Below, piece after piece: positions 35,085-43,703 of a DNA stretch of 64,000 nt. The notes under the pieces are model-generated. The model ran no database searches and was not told where the DNA came from. It worked only from the letters and a program-made list of their open reading frames with translations. Origin of the DNA: Sphingopyxis lindanitolerans. GTDB taxonomy: Bacteria > Pseudomonadota > Alphaproteobacteria > Sphingomonadales > Sphingomonadaceae. The translations under genes were made by a program, and so were the position numbers. Position 1 is the stretch's first letter. Every line of letters starts with the position of its first letter. The DNA is taken from positions 1,615,251 through 1,679,250 of the forward strand of contig NZ_CM009578.1 of assembly GCF_002993885.1 (NCBI RefSeq), written 5' to 3'.

Positions 35085-36270
35085 GCCTCCCTCCTCCGGA
35101 AGCCCATGGCGGCGCGATAATATTCCCAGTGCGGAAGATTGCCGCTCTCGTCGTTCTGACGGAATTCGAACCCGAGCCGGGATGGATCGGTGACGCCTTT
35201 TTGGAAGATGGCCTTGCCGGGGGTGCGATTGCCGATCTGGACCCGGTGGAAAACCGAGGCGTCTTCCATACTGATCAGGCCGGACGGGCCGATCGCGTTG
35301 GAGCTTTGCCTTATTCGGTGCAAAACCATCGCCTCATCGTCGTCCTGATGCGCGAAATAGGCGTAGGTGACTTCCACCTCGTCGATTGCGACAGGCGTAG
35401 CGAAACGGATGCTGATGACGTTCAGGTAATTTGAGGCGACGAGCATCGGAAAGAGAGCGAGCACGCTGGCATTTTTTGGCCGCCCCTCGTCGCGAAACTC
35501 GATGACCGAAGCATCGCGGATTACGCTCGTGGGCTGGGGAACGGTCAACTCGGTTTCGATGCAATAATGGCCACGTCCGGTGGTCGCATACTGGCGGCCT
35601 GCGCCGCCCTGCCAGTTGAGCATCGTGAACGCCTGGTGCAGGAGCGGCGGATGATAGCCGTCGTTGTCGCTATAGGCTTTCCAGTTGGTCAGATACCGGA
35701 CCCGATGATAGCCAATCAGCTTGAGGCGTCCGTCACCGGCCATGATGTCCAGCAACGACCCTTTCGCTTCCTGCAGGAAGTCGTCGAGGCTTTCGGTGTC
35801 CGGCGACAGCGTCACGAACAGGAGGCCGCCGACCGATTCCTGCCGCGGCTGGGTCAGCGGATAGTCTTTCTTGTCGAAACCGGGGATGAATTCGCGCTGA
35901 TTGGGGCAGCCGACCAACTCGCCCTCTTTGTTGAACAGCCACCGATGATAGGGGCATTCAAATTCGGCTCGATTGCCCGAAGGCTTTACCTCGATCTGGG
36001 TGCTGCGATGTGAGCAGGCGTTGAAGATGCCCTGACCCGTCCGTCGTCGCCGCGGATGATGAGCAGGGGGACGTCCGCAAGATTGCAGGTTTTGAAGTCC
36101 CCCGGGTGCGGCACTTCGCTTTCGTGCGCAACGGGATGCCACTCGGCTCCACGGAAAATCCGGTCGATCTCGGCTTGGTAGAGGTCTTGCCGGACGAAAA
36201 TCTCCTTGGGGATTTCGTTAAAATTTGCCGGCCAGACAATGTCTTGAAGATAAGCCTCCGGAACCGTCAT
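35081..36270 (-). pseudogene. RHO terminal oxygenase alpha subunit (set D), frameshifted in the Rieske domain
   Basis: The gene opens with ATG 36270 (MTVPEAYLQDIVWPANF, EIDRIFRGAEWHPVAHESEV, ADVPLLIIRGDDGRVR) and then leaves frame at the CCC run 36030-36032. The continuation in the next frame (IFNACSHRSTQIEV, ECPYHRWLF, TNWKAYSDNDGYHPPLLH) extends to 35081. One missing G on the coding strand explains both parts, and restoring it gives about 396 residues, normal for small alpha subunits. The Rieske residues C-x-H and C-x2-H lie just after the shift. Either it is a real inactivating mutation or a base-calling error in a G run. The mononuclear-site linker is two residues shorter than in set A. 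Confidence 0.8.
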
Positions 36271-36362
36271 CTCCCATCCTTTCTCTTTGCTATTTCGCCG
36301 CCCGCGTCACCTCGCGATGCGGTCACATTCATCCCATGCCCGCTGCCCACCGGGGCCCAAGT

Positions 36363-37220
36363 CTATGTGGACAACTCCTTGATTTTCGGGGTTGCGCCCC
36401 ACATGCAGAAGCTCTTCGGTTCAAAGCCGAACTGGCGTTCCCTGTAGGTCTCTTCGTCGACCTCGCGCACGCCGACGGAATATTCAAAGACCATCCCGTC
36501 GGGACCCTCGAAATATACGAACCGCGCGCCCGAAGTCGGATGCCGGCCGGGCCCGAAGACGATGGGAACCTTATGCTGGCTAAGCAGCGCGTAGCTGCGC
36601 TGCACATCGTCGATCGACTGAACCTGGTGGTTGATGTGCTGGATACCGCACCGGTCTGCGGGGACGAGCGCGATGCTGTGGTGAATCTGGCTCAGACGGA
36701 GCAGCGGGAGCTCGCCTACCCGGTCACTGACGCGTGCATTGCAAATTTGCGTCCAGAAATGCTCATCGCGACCGGGATCCCGACTGAACAGACCAACATG
36801 ACTGAAACCCGTAATTCCCGCGTCGCGAGACAGCTGCGCGCCATTGCCACCGATCTGCGGCGAAACCGCGAATTCGATGCGACCCCCACTGGGGTCACGA
36901 AATGCTATGAATTCGGAAACGTGACGCTGCTCGCGTTCCTCATGCGATCCGTGACGCACCTCATACCCCAATGCTTCGAGCGTTTTCGCCGCATTGAGGA
37001 GATCCTCCCCATTCGCCAATTCGAAGCCGACAATCGTTTCGGACGGGTCGCCGATCTCGTAGCTCAGCGTGCTCATGCGACTGTCGGAGCGAAACGACAG
37101 GCGATCAACCGCGCGATCGACAGGCTCCAGGCCAAGTATTCGCGTGGCGAAATCGGTAGCGGCCGCGACATCTGGTGTCTTGAGACGAGTATAAGCGATG
37201 TCAATGATGTTGATGGTCAT
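36363..37220 (-). CDS. Extradiol dioxygenase-like VOC protein with complete metal site
   Basis: This 285-residue two-module vicinal-oxygen-chelate protein retains a full C-terminal metal triad: His in GFSHVGLFS, His in QIHHSIALV and Glu in GMVFEYSVG. It is a type I extradiol dioxygenase of the BphC kind. The start is ATG 37220 after GGGAGGAA. It overlaps the upstream relative at 37217 as ATGA, so the two proteins are translated in tandem and may form a hetero-oligomer. It opens, with its neighbour, the long leftward operon. Confidence 0.83.
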   Translation of the reverse strand: MTINIIDIAYTRLKTPDVAAATDFATRILGLEPVDRAVDRLSFRSDSRMSTLSYEIGDPSETIVGFELANGEDLLNAAKTLEALGYEVRHGSHEEREQRHVSEFIAFRDPSGGRIEFAVSPQIGGNGAQLSRDAGITGFSHVGLFSRDPGRDEHFWTQICNARVSDRVGELPLLRLSQIHHSIALVPADRCGIQHINHQVQSIDDVQRSYALLSQHKVPIVFGPGRHPTSGARFVYFEGPDGMVFEYSVGVREVDEETYRERQFGFEPKSFCMWGATPKIKELST

Positions 37221-38077
37221 GGCAACGTTCCTCCCAATTCTTCGAGGTTGGAGGTCGAACCCCAACTGCATAGCGAGGCGGGAGAATCGGCAAACTGCCG
37301 TGGCCGGCGTCCGACGGGCGACGGATCCGATCGGGTCGAATAGGTGAAATAGCTGTCGGGCGAGGGCCCGCTGAAGGTCAGAAACACTTCACCGCTCGCG
37401 GGTTCCTTGCCTGGGCCGCGGACAATGCCGACCTGCCGGTCAAGGAGAAAATATTTCGACTGCATCACGGCGTCGATGCTCTCGACCTCAAACCCCACGA
37501 CGAGGAAGCTCTCGCGCTTGCTCGGCACAATCATGATCCTGTGATGCTGATCGTCCCAGCCGAGGTAGATTGCGTCGCCCACCCGATCGGTGATCCGCGC
37601 TCCGAGGATGTCCACCCACACAGCGGCGTCAGACGCCGGGTCCCGGCTGCCGAGGATCACGTGTGACAGGCCGACAATTCCCGCATCGCGCGATGGAAAA
37701 TATCGCTCGCCGCTCTCCTCGGCCCGAACGACCAGCTCGATGAGATTGCCGCTTAGGTCGCGACAGGCGAGCCCCGCGTGATAGCGGCGGCTTCGACACA
37801 GATCGTGAGGGATCGCCTCGACATCCCAATTTCGCTCCCTGAGTTTCCCGGAGACTTCCTGCAGCTGCTCGACGGTTCTCAGCGACACCGCCACGCTGGG
37901 CCGGAGGCTGCTCCCGGAACCGTCGAACTCCAGGCAATAGGACCGAGAGTCAGAACGGAACCGTTCGGCTTCCGGCAACCGTTCGCTGTGCTGCAGGCCG
38001 ACGGTATCAACGGCGAGCCGCGTGGCTTCGCTAAGCGACTGAACCGGGATCCGTACGAACCGTAGCTGCTCCAGCAT
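37217..38077 (-). CDS. Extradiol dioxygenase-like VOC protein missing the metal glutamate
   Basis: This protein of about 286 residues is homologous to the following gene (GLSHVILGSRDPASDAAVW, DQHHRIMIVPS, VRGPGKEPASGEVF). The two histidine ligands are present, but the residue expected to be the glutamate ligand lies in SYFTYST and is Thr. This subunit therefore may not bind iron normally. I start at ATG 38077 preceded by AGGTGG; ATG 38095 is an alternative. Two tandem homologues, one apparently defective, could form a complex with one catalytic and one structural chain. Confidence 0.78.
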   Translation of the reverse strand: MLEQLRFVRIPVQSLSEATRLAVDTVGLQHSERLPEAERFRSDSRSYCLEFDGSGSSLRPSVAVSLRTVEQLQEVSGKLRERNWDVEAIPHDLCRSRRYHAGLACRDLSGNLIELVVRAEESGERYFPSRDAGIVGLSHVILGSRDPASDAAVWVDILGARITDRVGDAIYLGWDDQHHRIMIVPSKRESFLVVGFEVESIDAVMQSKYFLLDRQVGIVRGPGKEPASGEVFLTFSGPSPDSYFTYSTRSDPSPVGRRPRQFADSPASLCSWGSTSNLEELGGTLP

Positions 38078-38894
38078 TTGCCACCTCAAATCCACTAATC
38101 AGTCAGTCTGTACTGTTTGTTTTGATTCGAAGCAAGCCTTATCGCGAGTCCCGAGAGGGGTGTCGTCATGACCGGGGCGATGTGCTGAGCGGCATCCGGC
38201 AGCATAGGGTTGTTATCGCCCGCTCGTCGCGAACGTTCGATCCTTCAACGCGCAGGGCCCGAGGCAAAGAGCGGCCGGCTTCGGCGAGCCCGTCGAGAGC
38301 GATCTGGTAGTCCCCGCTGCCCCGATATCAGACGTGTCGTGTCGGGCGATCCGCCGAAAGGGGAAGCACTAGCTTGTTCGGTACCCGACCGCGTGCGAGC
38401 CTCTTCAGGATTGGAAGCGCGTTGGGATAGGCGTCGGCGAATGCCAGAGGCTGACCGTCGGCGCCCAGCCTCACTTCAAAGACCGGCCCGTCGCCACAAG
38501 CGCAGCCACCGGCACTCTGTCCTCGCATGAAGCGCTCGGGTTGAGCCACGTCGGTCTCCAAGCAGAGATTCGTTTCCTAGTAGACAACACGTTGCACAAA
38601 ATGGCTCGTCGGTCAATTGGCGTTGGCATGCGAAGCCAAGAGCGGTCTGCCTCGAGGAAGGGCCCTCACCGCCGAAAGATCGCCGGCTCGGTCGGACGAT
38701 TTTGCTGACACGACAAGAGGTAGGTAGGGCTCCCTGCCGCCATATTCGCAATTCGTTAGTCGTCAGTGCTGGCGATTTGGTGCAGAGGGGGCAGAACGGC
38801 GGCGGTGCGCCGCCGCAAACGCGAGCGGCGCCAATTGGGGAAATCGGCTTGCTGACGATGAATGGCGTCGGCCATTTCAAATCTTTCAGTGCTT
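38078..38894. other. Gene-poor stretch upstream of the long leftward operon
   Basis: The promoter of the leftward operon should lie just right of 38077. TTGTGCAA (minus strand, 38592-38599) equals the arm core of the palindrome at 16223. A minus-strand reading at 38328-38561 (TTG start, with GGCACGDG-like cysteines CACGDG) looks faintly protein-like but matches nothing I recognise. Otherwise I see no convincing gene; base use is mixed, suggesting eroded coding DNA. Confidence 0.4.
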
Positions 38895-39134
38895 CTATCG
38901 AGGAGGCATGTCTTCCGATCCGCTTTCGAGATTGCCTGACATTTTCGTCAGCAATGCGCGGACCGCGCGTATTTCAGTCGGTGAAATCATATGGAGCAGC
39001 CGCGCGTAGATCAGGTCGGCTTCGGCGCGCAGCTGGGGCAGGATTTCGATCGCTCGGGGTAAGAGATGAAGCTCCCAGACGCGCCGTATCGCACCCTGCC
39101 TGAGACGCGAGCAGTGCTTGCCCGATCGACCTAT
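38895..39134 (-). pseudogene. MarR-like regulator remnant (C-terminal part only)
   Basis: A minus-strand reading with no start ends in about 80 codons that look like the C-terminus of a MarR regulator: RRVWELHLLPRAIEIL (the post-wing helix), LRAEADLIYARLL, SPTEIRAVRALLTKM and SGNLES. The HTH half is absent; an in-frame stop at 39135-39137 precedes it. It may be the decayed original regulator of the adjacent operon. Confidence 0.4.
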
Positions 39135-39509
39135 TCAGGTTGTTCAGACAACCGCGCTGCGGCTTCAAAGGCGCGGCGCGTGTTTAGCGAGATTGATCGC
39201 CGACCCACGGCATGTCCGTAAAAAAATTGGACGCTGGCCCGAGAAATCATCCTTTGGTCACCCGGTCAATTAAGGGTTGGATGTCGTCAGGAGAAATTTT
39301 TCCGGTGGCGATCCGAGGTGAGGAAGCAGGAAAATGCGGAATGTGGGGCGGTTCGGAATTTCATTGCAGCGAAGCGTGATTCCAGCAGGCCTTTTGTGCT
39401 TTCAAGGCTTCGTTGTTGGCTGCAGCGAGGCCGAGACGCGTGATCCTGACGCTAAGGGCCCGACAAAGATGCCCGAGACGGCAAGCGTTGAGGGCAGGGA
39501 GGAGGGCGT
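39135..39509. other. Gap without a firm gene; possible detached lipoprotein signal
   Basis: The only notable item is a plus-strand reading from ATG 39334, preceded by purine-rich AGGAAGCAGGAAA. It encodes a hydrophobic stretch IPAGLLCFQGFVVGCS with a lipobox-like VVGC, but runs in another frame than the hydrolase that follows. Confidence 0.35.
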
Positions 39510-40379
39510 GTGGCAACCCCAGCGGGCCATCAGCAGACGCCACCGTGGCCTGGAGCGGCGCCGAACATGGAGGATGTCAAACTTCCTCCAGAGTATAGCG
39601 AAACGGCAACGAATCCGAAACGCTTCGCCGGACGTCCGGTTACCGGCGCCTTCAACGTCACTGTGCCCACTCTCACGGTGTTTCCCGCCCAACAACCAGG
39701 CAATGGCACAGCGATGCTGGTTTTTCCCGGCGGAGGATTCTCCAAGCTCGCGATCGATCTGGAAGGTAGTGAAGTTCGCGACTGGCTGACTTCAAGAGGC
39801 ACCACTTGCGTGCTCGTCAAATACCATGTTCCCAAAAGCGGCCACCATTATGATGAAGACTGCCATTGTGCAGTGACGCCCAAGCACCTCCTTGCGTTGC
39901 AGGTCGCCCAGCGTGCGATACGCCTGGTGCGCTCGCGCGCCAGCGAGCTCAAGATCAACCCCCGCAAGATCGGTGTCATAGGCTTCTCAGCCGGAGGGTA
40001 TCTGGTCGCGCAGACCAGCAATATATTCGAACCTGCTTATGAGCCGGTCGACGAAATAGACAAAGTGAGCAGCCGGCCCGATTTTGCCATCGCAATGTTC
40101 CCAGGCCACCTGTGCAGATCGGGGGGCTCGCTTGATCCTGGTATCAAAGTTACCAAGATGACCCCGCCAACATTTCTTCTTCAGGCTTGGGACGATCCCG
40201 TCGATCCGATTTGCAATAGCATAGTCTATGCGCGAGCGCTGGACGAGGCAGGTGTTCCAGCGGAAGTCCATCTCTTTGCCAAGGGAGGGCACGCCTTCGC
40301 CATGCGCCCGCTGCGTCATCCCGTTGAGCGATGGCCGACGCTCGTGGAAGATTGGCTAAAGGACACAGGAATTCTTTGA
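39510..40379 (+). CDS. Alpha/beta hydrolase, acetyl-esterase/BD-FAE-like
   Basis: This protein of about 289 residues has an alpha/beta-hydrolase core with oxyanion region LVFPGGGFSKL, nucleophile GFSAGGYL, Asp in AWDDPVDP and His in KGGHAFAMR. Family members are acetylxylan or feruloyl-like esterases, usually exported. The GTG at 39510, preceded by GGAGGAGGG, is the only start before an upstream stop and yields no signal peptide. A signal-like sequence lies in another frame just upstream. The gene stands alone between the catabolic and conjugation regions and has no evident tie to either. Confidence 0.8.
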   Translation: MATPAGHQQTPPWPGAAPNMEDVKLPPEYSETATNPKRFAGRPVTGAFNVTVPTLTVFPAQQPGNGTAMLVFPGGGFSKLAIDLEGSEVRDWLTSRGTTCVLVKYHVPKSGHHYDEDCHCAVTPKHLLALQVAQRAIRLVRSRASELKINPRKIGVIGFSAGGYLVAQTSNIFEPAYEPVDEIDKVSSRPDFAIAMFPGHLCRSGGSLDPGIKVTKMTPPTFLLQAWDDPVDPICNSIVYARALDEAGVPAEVHLFAKGGHAFAMRPLRHPVERWPTLVEDWLKDTGIL

Positions 40380-40735
40380 GCAAATAGGGCAAGAAATGAC
40401 CCCCTCTCCCCGGAATGTTCGCTACTCAGGGGAATCGCTGGTCTTGGCCGATCGGAGATCGCCGGGTTTCTGACTGAAACTAACCGAAAGCCGACAACGG
40501 TTTGAGCTCCAGGGTATCTTTTGGCGCTGCCGTACAATTATCGGTCGGCTCGCGACGCTATCCGCGCGGTGCGACCCAGAAGAGCTCTTCCTTTCAGGAA
40601 ACAGAGATCTTCATCTGACGCCCGCACGGTTTCGATCGCGCGGGCGTCTTTTCTTTGGCGCACCGCCGCCAGCGGTTTGAACGAACACATATGGGTGATC
40701 ACGCCTGACCGACGTGAGGATGACGCCGCAGACAC
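40380..40735. other. Boundary gap between catabolic region and conjugation module
   Basis: I see no gene here. It contains a strong terminator (40617-40654). This is the place where an accessory insertion would join the conserved conjugation backbone, but I found no direct repeats or tRNA. Confidence 0.5.
40617..40654 (+). terminator. Rho-independent terminator
   Basis: GACGCCCGC (40617-40625) pairs with GCGGGCGTC (40640-40648) over a 14-base loop and is followed by TTTTCTTT on the plus strand. It would stop rightward transcription from the hydrolase before it enters the leftward trb operon. Confidence 0.75.
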
Positions 40736-40957
40736 TCAGCGCCGCCGCCGTTCCGTCGCAAATCCACGATCGGTCGCGATAAAGCGCTCGATCATCGGCA
40801 CCGCGATCTTTTCCGGCGCCATAGGCGCCGAGAGGCCATTGGCCTTCGCATGCACCTCGGCATAGACTAGCAATTCGCGATGGAGGGATCCCGGCAATTC
40901 GATCGACAGCTTCACGGGCTTGTCGTCGGCGATGGGGCCTAGGCGCAGCTTGCTCAT
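40736..40957 (-). CDS. DUF2274 family protein
   Basis: This 73-residue protein reads LRLGPIADDKPVKLSIELPGSLHRELLVYAEV and belongs to the DUF2274 group, small proteins regularly found after trbI in Tn4371-like transfer regions. The KLSIELPGSLHRELLVYAE segment resembles a ribbon-helix-helix DNA-binding fold. It overlaps trbI by four bases (ATGA) and is the last gene of the trb operon. The function is not known. Confidence 0.8.
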   Translation of the reverse strand: MSKLRLGPIADDKPVKLSIELPGSLHRELLVYAEVHAKANGLSAPMAPEKIAVPMIERFIATDRGFATERRRR

Positions 40958-42168
40958 GGGGCCGCACCTGCCGGCGGTTCGAGTATCAGATCGCGTGTGA
41001 CAAGGACCCGCAAAGCGAAGCCGGGGCGGATCGTGAGGGTTGGCGAGATGTTCATCTGACGCTCGACGAGCCGCCGTCCCGACTGGTTGACTGTATCCTG
41101 CGGCCCGTCGCGAAGCGCCCGCACGAGCGCATCATCCCCGTCCGAGCCAAGTTCGGCTCCGACGCCGAGCAACGTAGAGACGAGCGCCGCGCGCAGCATC
41201 GACCCCCAATGATGGTCGGTGCGATCGGCAAGCCCCGCCATGCCCCGCGCATCGGCGCCGGGCTGACGATCGAGCCGGATCGATCGGCCACCGGGCAGGA
41301 TCAACCGGTTCCAGGCCAGCAAGACGCGCTCCTGCCCCACGGATATTTCGCTCTCATAGTCGCCGATCAGCCGGGCACCCTGCGGAATGAGGAGAATGCG
41401 ACCCGTCGGGCTATCATAGACATTCTGGGTCACCTGCGCCGTGACCTGTCCGGGAAGGTCGGACCTGATCCCAGTGATCAGTGCGGCCGGAATGAGACTT
41501 CCCGCCTGGAGGATGTATGGCGAAGCAGGCGCATGAACGCGCTCGGCACTCTCGAACGGTTCGGCGGAGCCGCCCGCGAGAAAGGCGCGCCGCGCCGCCG
41601 CCGGAGTCCGCGCGCCACCTTCGGGTGCCGACATGGTCGCGGCGGACGGTTCGATCGATCCACGCTGCGCGTCCGCCACCGGCGCGCCCGAGGCCCCTCC
41701 TCCAAGGAATATCCGGCTCGCCGTGGCGGCCTCGCGCTCCAGCCGCGCCCGATCGCGCGCCTCGTCGGCGGGCGGATTTCCCATCGGCGGCACCGGAATC
41801 GTTTCGCCGTTCTGCTGCGCCGAGACGATCGGCCGCCCGAGATCGCCGGGTAGCGGCGGTCCGAGCTTCGGCACCTTGCCATAGTCGGCGGGCGCACCGG
41901 TGACGACTTCGGCGCGGTTCGCTCCATCGGGCGTGTAGAGGTTCTCGGCGGTCTTCGGGGCTACGGGTTGCAGCGCCCAGAGCAGAGCGCCGCCGATCGC
42001 GGTGCAGCCGGCAGCGCCGATCATCGCGAGCGTCTTGCGCGAAAGCCGCATGACCCGCGGCGTGTCGCCGCGTAGCCGAAAAGGATCGAGCTCCGGGCCG
42101 GGCGCCGTGCGCTCGCCCGCTTCCGGCGCGTCGGCTGGCGCCACCGCCTCGCTTTCCGGCCCGGTCAC
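40954..42168 (-). CDS. trbI: Conjugal transfer protein TrbI (VirB10-like)
   Basis: This 404-residue protein has a cytoplasmic proline-rich N-terminus, a single membrane segment (AMIGAAGCTAIGGALLWAL, about 49-67), and a periplasmic VirB10 domain with SPYILQAGSLIPAALITGIRSDLPG and QGARLIGDYES. VirB10/TrbI spans both membranes and links ATPase energy to the outer-membrane channel. It starts with GTG at 42168 overlapping the trbG stop. Confidence 0.93.
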   Translation of the reverse strand: MTGPESEAVAPADAPEAGERTAPGPELDPFRLRGDTPRVMRLSRKTLAMIGAAGCTAIGGALLWALQPVAPKTAENLYTPDGANRAEVVTGAPADYGKVPKLGPPLPGDLGRPIVSAQQNGETIPVPPMGNPPADEARDRARLEREAATASRIFLGGGASGAPVADAQRGSIEPSAATMSAPEGGARTPAAARRAFLAGGSAEPFESAERVHAPASPYILQAGSLIPAALITGIRSDLPGQVTAQVTQNVYDSPTGRILLIPQGARLIGDYESEISVGQERVLLAWNRLILPGGRSIRLDRQPGADARGMAGLADRTDHHWGSMLRAALVSTLLGVGAELGSDGDDALVRALRDGPQDTVNQSGRRLVERQMNISPTLTIRPGFALRVLVTRDLILEPPAGAAP

Positions 42169-43019
42169 GACCGCACCCGGCGGCGCGGCATTTCACGCTC
42201 GATGCGGACGACACGCGCCTGCTTGCCGGCGCCCAGCCGGAGTTCGCCGCGCTCTAAAAGGCGGTCGACGATCATGTAGCGCCCCTGTACCCGGTAGTTC
42301 ACAAGCTCCGCCTCGCCACTCCCGCCGATCACGAAAAGCGGCGGCATGTCGCCTGTTGCAACGCCCTCGCCGAACTCGATAAACAGCTGGCGCGTGTCGT
42401 CGAACGCGCGCACGGGCCGCCAGGCGACCTTGTCGCCCGCGATGCGATAGCGAAAATTAAGCGCCGCCAAATCGATGCCTCCGGCCACGGGCGCAGCTCT
42501 GGCCGCTTCCGCTGCTGCGGCCTGCAAGGCGATGAGATCATCGGCGGGATAGGTCCAGGAGACTGACGCCATATAGGCGGCGGCCGTCGCGCGGAGTTCG
42601 ACATGATAGGTGCGCCGGTCGGTGTTGATGATCATATTGGTGGTGATGTCGGTCCGCGTTGGCTTCACGAGGATATGAACCCGGCGCTTGGCTCCGGCGC
42701 CGCTCACCGTGTCGCCGATGATCCAGCGCACCGTGTCTCCCGAAGCCACCGGTCCCGGGCCGACAAGCTGCTCGCCTTCCTGCAGCACGATATCGGTGAC
42801 CTGGCCGGGCGCAGTGTAGACCTGAAACAACGCTCCTTCCGACCAAGGATATTGCTGGATCGCATTGCGATAGCCTTGGCGGTCGGGCTGCACGCGCGCT
42901 TCGGCGTTAGCGCGGCCGACCCGCTGGCGGGGACCGGCGGCATCGCCCGCTTTGGCCGGCCACGCCGTCAGCAAGAAGGCGGCCGCGACCGCGACGGAAA
43001 ACGAATGAAATTTCCTCAT
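42165..43019 (-). CDS. trbG: Conjugal transfer protein TrbG (VirB9-like)
   Basis: This 284-residue protein has a signal peptide (FSVAVAAAFLLTAWPAKA) and a VirB9/CagX domain: YPWSEGALFQVYTAPGQVTDIVLQ, VHILVKPTRTDITTNMIINTDRR. It forms the outer-membrane core complex with TrbI. The ATG at 43019 overlaps the trbF stop (ATGA); the longer reading back into trbF is spurious. Confidence 0.93.
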   Translation of the reverse strand: MRKFHSFSVAVAAAFLLTAWPAKAGDAAGPRQRVGRANAEARVQPDRQGYRNAIQQYPWSEGALFQVYTAPGQVTDIVLQEGEQLVGPGPVASGDTVRWIIGDTVSGAGAKRRVHILVKPTRTDITTNMIINTDRRTYHVELRATAAAYMASVSWTYPADDLIALQAAAAEAARAAPVAGGIDLAALNFRYRIAGDKVAWRPVRAFDDTRQLFIEFGEGVATGDMPPLFVIGGSGEAELVNYRVQGRYMIVDRLLERGELRLGAGKQARVVRIEREMPRRRVRS

Positions 43020-43699
43020 TGGCTGAGTTCCTTCGACCAGTTGATAGCATTGACAAAAAGCCCGATCGGGTTGCGGCGAAGCGCGTCGGGCGTGCGCGGC
43101 GGCCGAATCGCGACGGTCACGATCGCCGACCAGCGCGAGTGCTCGACGAGACTGCCATCCTGATAGCGGCGCTCGCTCCAAGCGATGCGGAAGCTGTCCT
43201 TCGAAGCCCGAATGACGCTCGACACGTCGACTGCGACCTGGACCTTGCCGACCTCGGCAAAGGGATCGTTGGTGCGGGCATAATCATTGAGCGCCTGCGC
43301 TCCGGTCGCGGTCGTAAAATCATAAGCGCTGAGCCAGTCGGCCCGCAGCACGACCGGATCGGCGGGAATGCTACGAACATGTTCGATGAAGCGCGCGAGA
43401 TGGAACGCGACCTGCGGATCGGTCGGCTGATAATCGCCGTCGGCGGGCGCGACCGCGCGCGCTTCACCGAGCTTGTCGACCTCGACGACCCAGGGCGTGA
43501 TCGTCCCGCGGGCGGACTGCCAGACGAGGCCGCCGGCAAGACCACCGGAGATGATGAGCGAGCCGAAGAAGGCGAGCCGCCAGTTCTTTGCCTGGACGCG
43601 CGCCGAACCGATCCGATCGTCCCACACTTGCGCGGCGCGCTGGTAAGGCGTGACCGGCTCGGGCGCGCGGCCATAATGATTGGTGGGTCTTTTGAACAT
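43016..43699 (-). CDS. trbF: Conjugal transfer protein TrbF (VirB8-like)
   Basis: This 227-residue VirB8-type protein has a short cytoplasmic tail, one membrane segment (LAFFGSLIISGGLAGGLVW) and a periplasmic NTF2-like domain with RASKDSFRIAWSERRYQDG. VirB8 nucleates assembly of the mating channel. The start is ATG 43699 (MFKRPTNHYGRAPEPVTPYQ), four bases after the trbL stop. Confidence 0.92.
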   Translation of the reverse strand: MFKRPTNHYGRAPEPVTPYQRAAQVWDDRIGSARVQAKNWRLAFFGSLIISGGLAGGLVWQSARGTITPWVVEVDKLGEARAVAPADGDYQPTDPQVAFHLARFIEHVRSIPADPVVLRADWLSAYDFTTATGAQALNDYARTNDPFAEVGKVQVAVDVSSVIRASKDSFRIAWSERRYQDGSLVEHSRWSAIVTVAIRPPRTPDALRRNPIGLFVNAINWSKELSQ

Positions 43700-43703
43700 G
43701 GGA

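Noticed and set aside
38476..38880. 134-codon minus-strand reading in the gap region
   Set aside because: Cysteine- and arginine-rich translation without family resemblance or ribosome site; probably chance.
40380..40735. tRNA gene or attachment site at the catabolic/transfer boundary
   Set aside because: No cloverleaf or direct repeat could be recognised; the hairpin there is a terminator.
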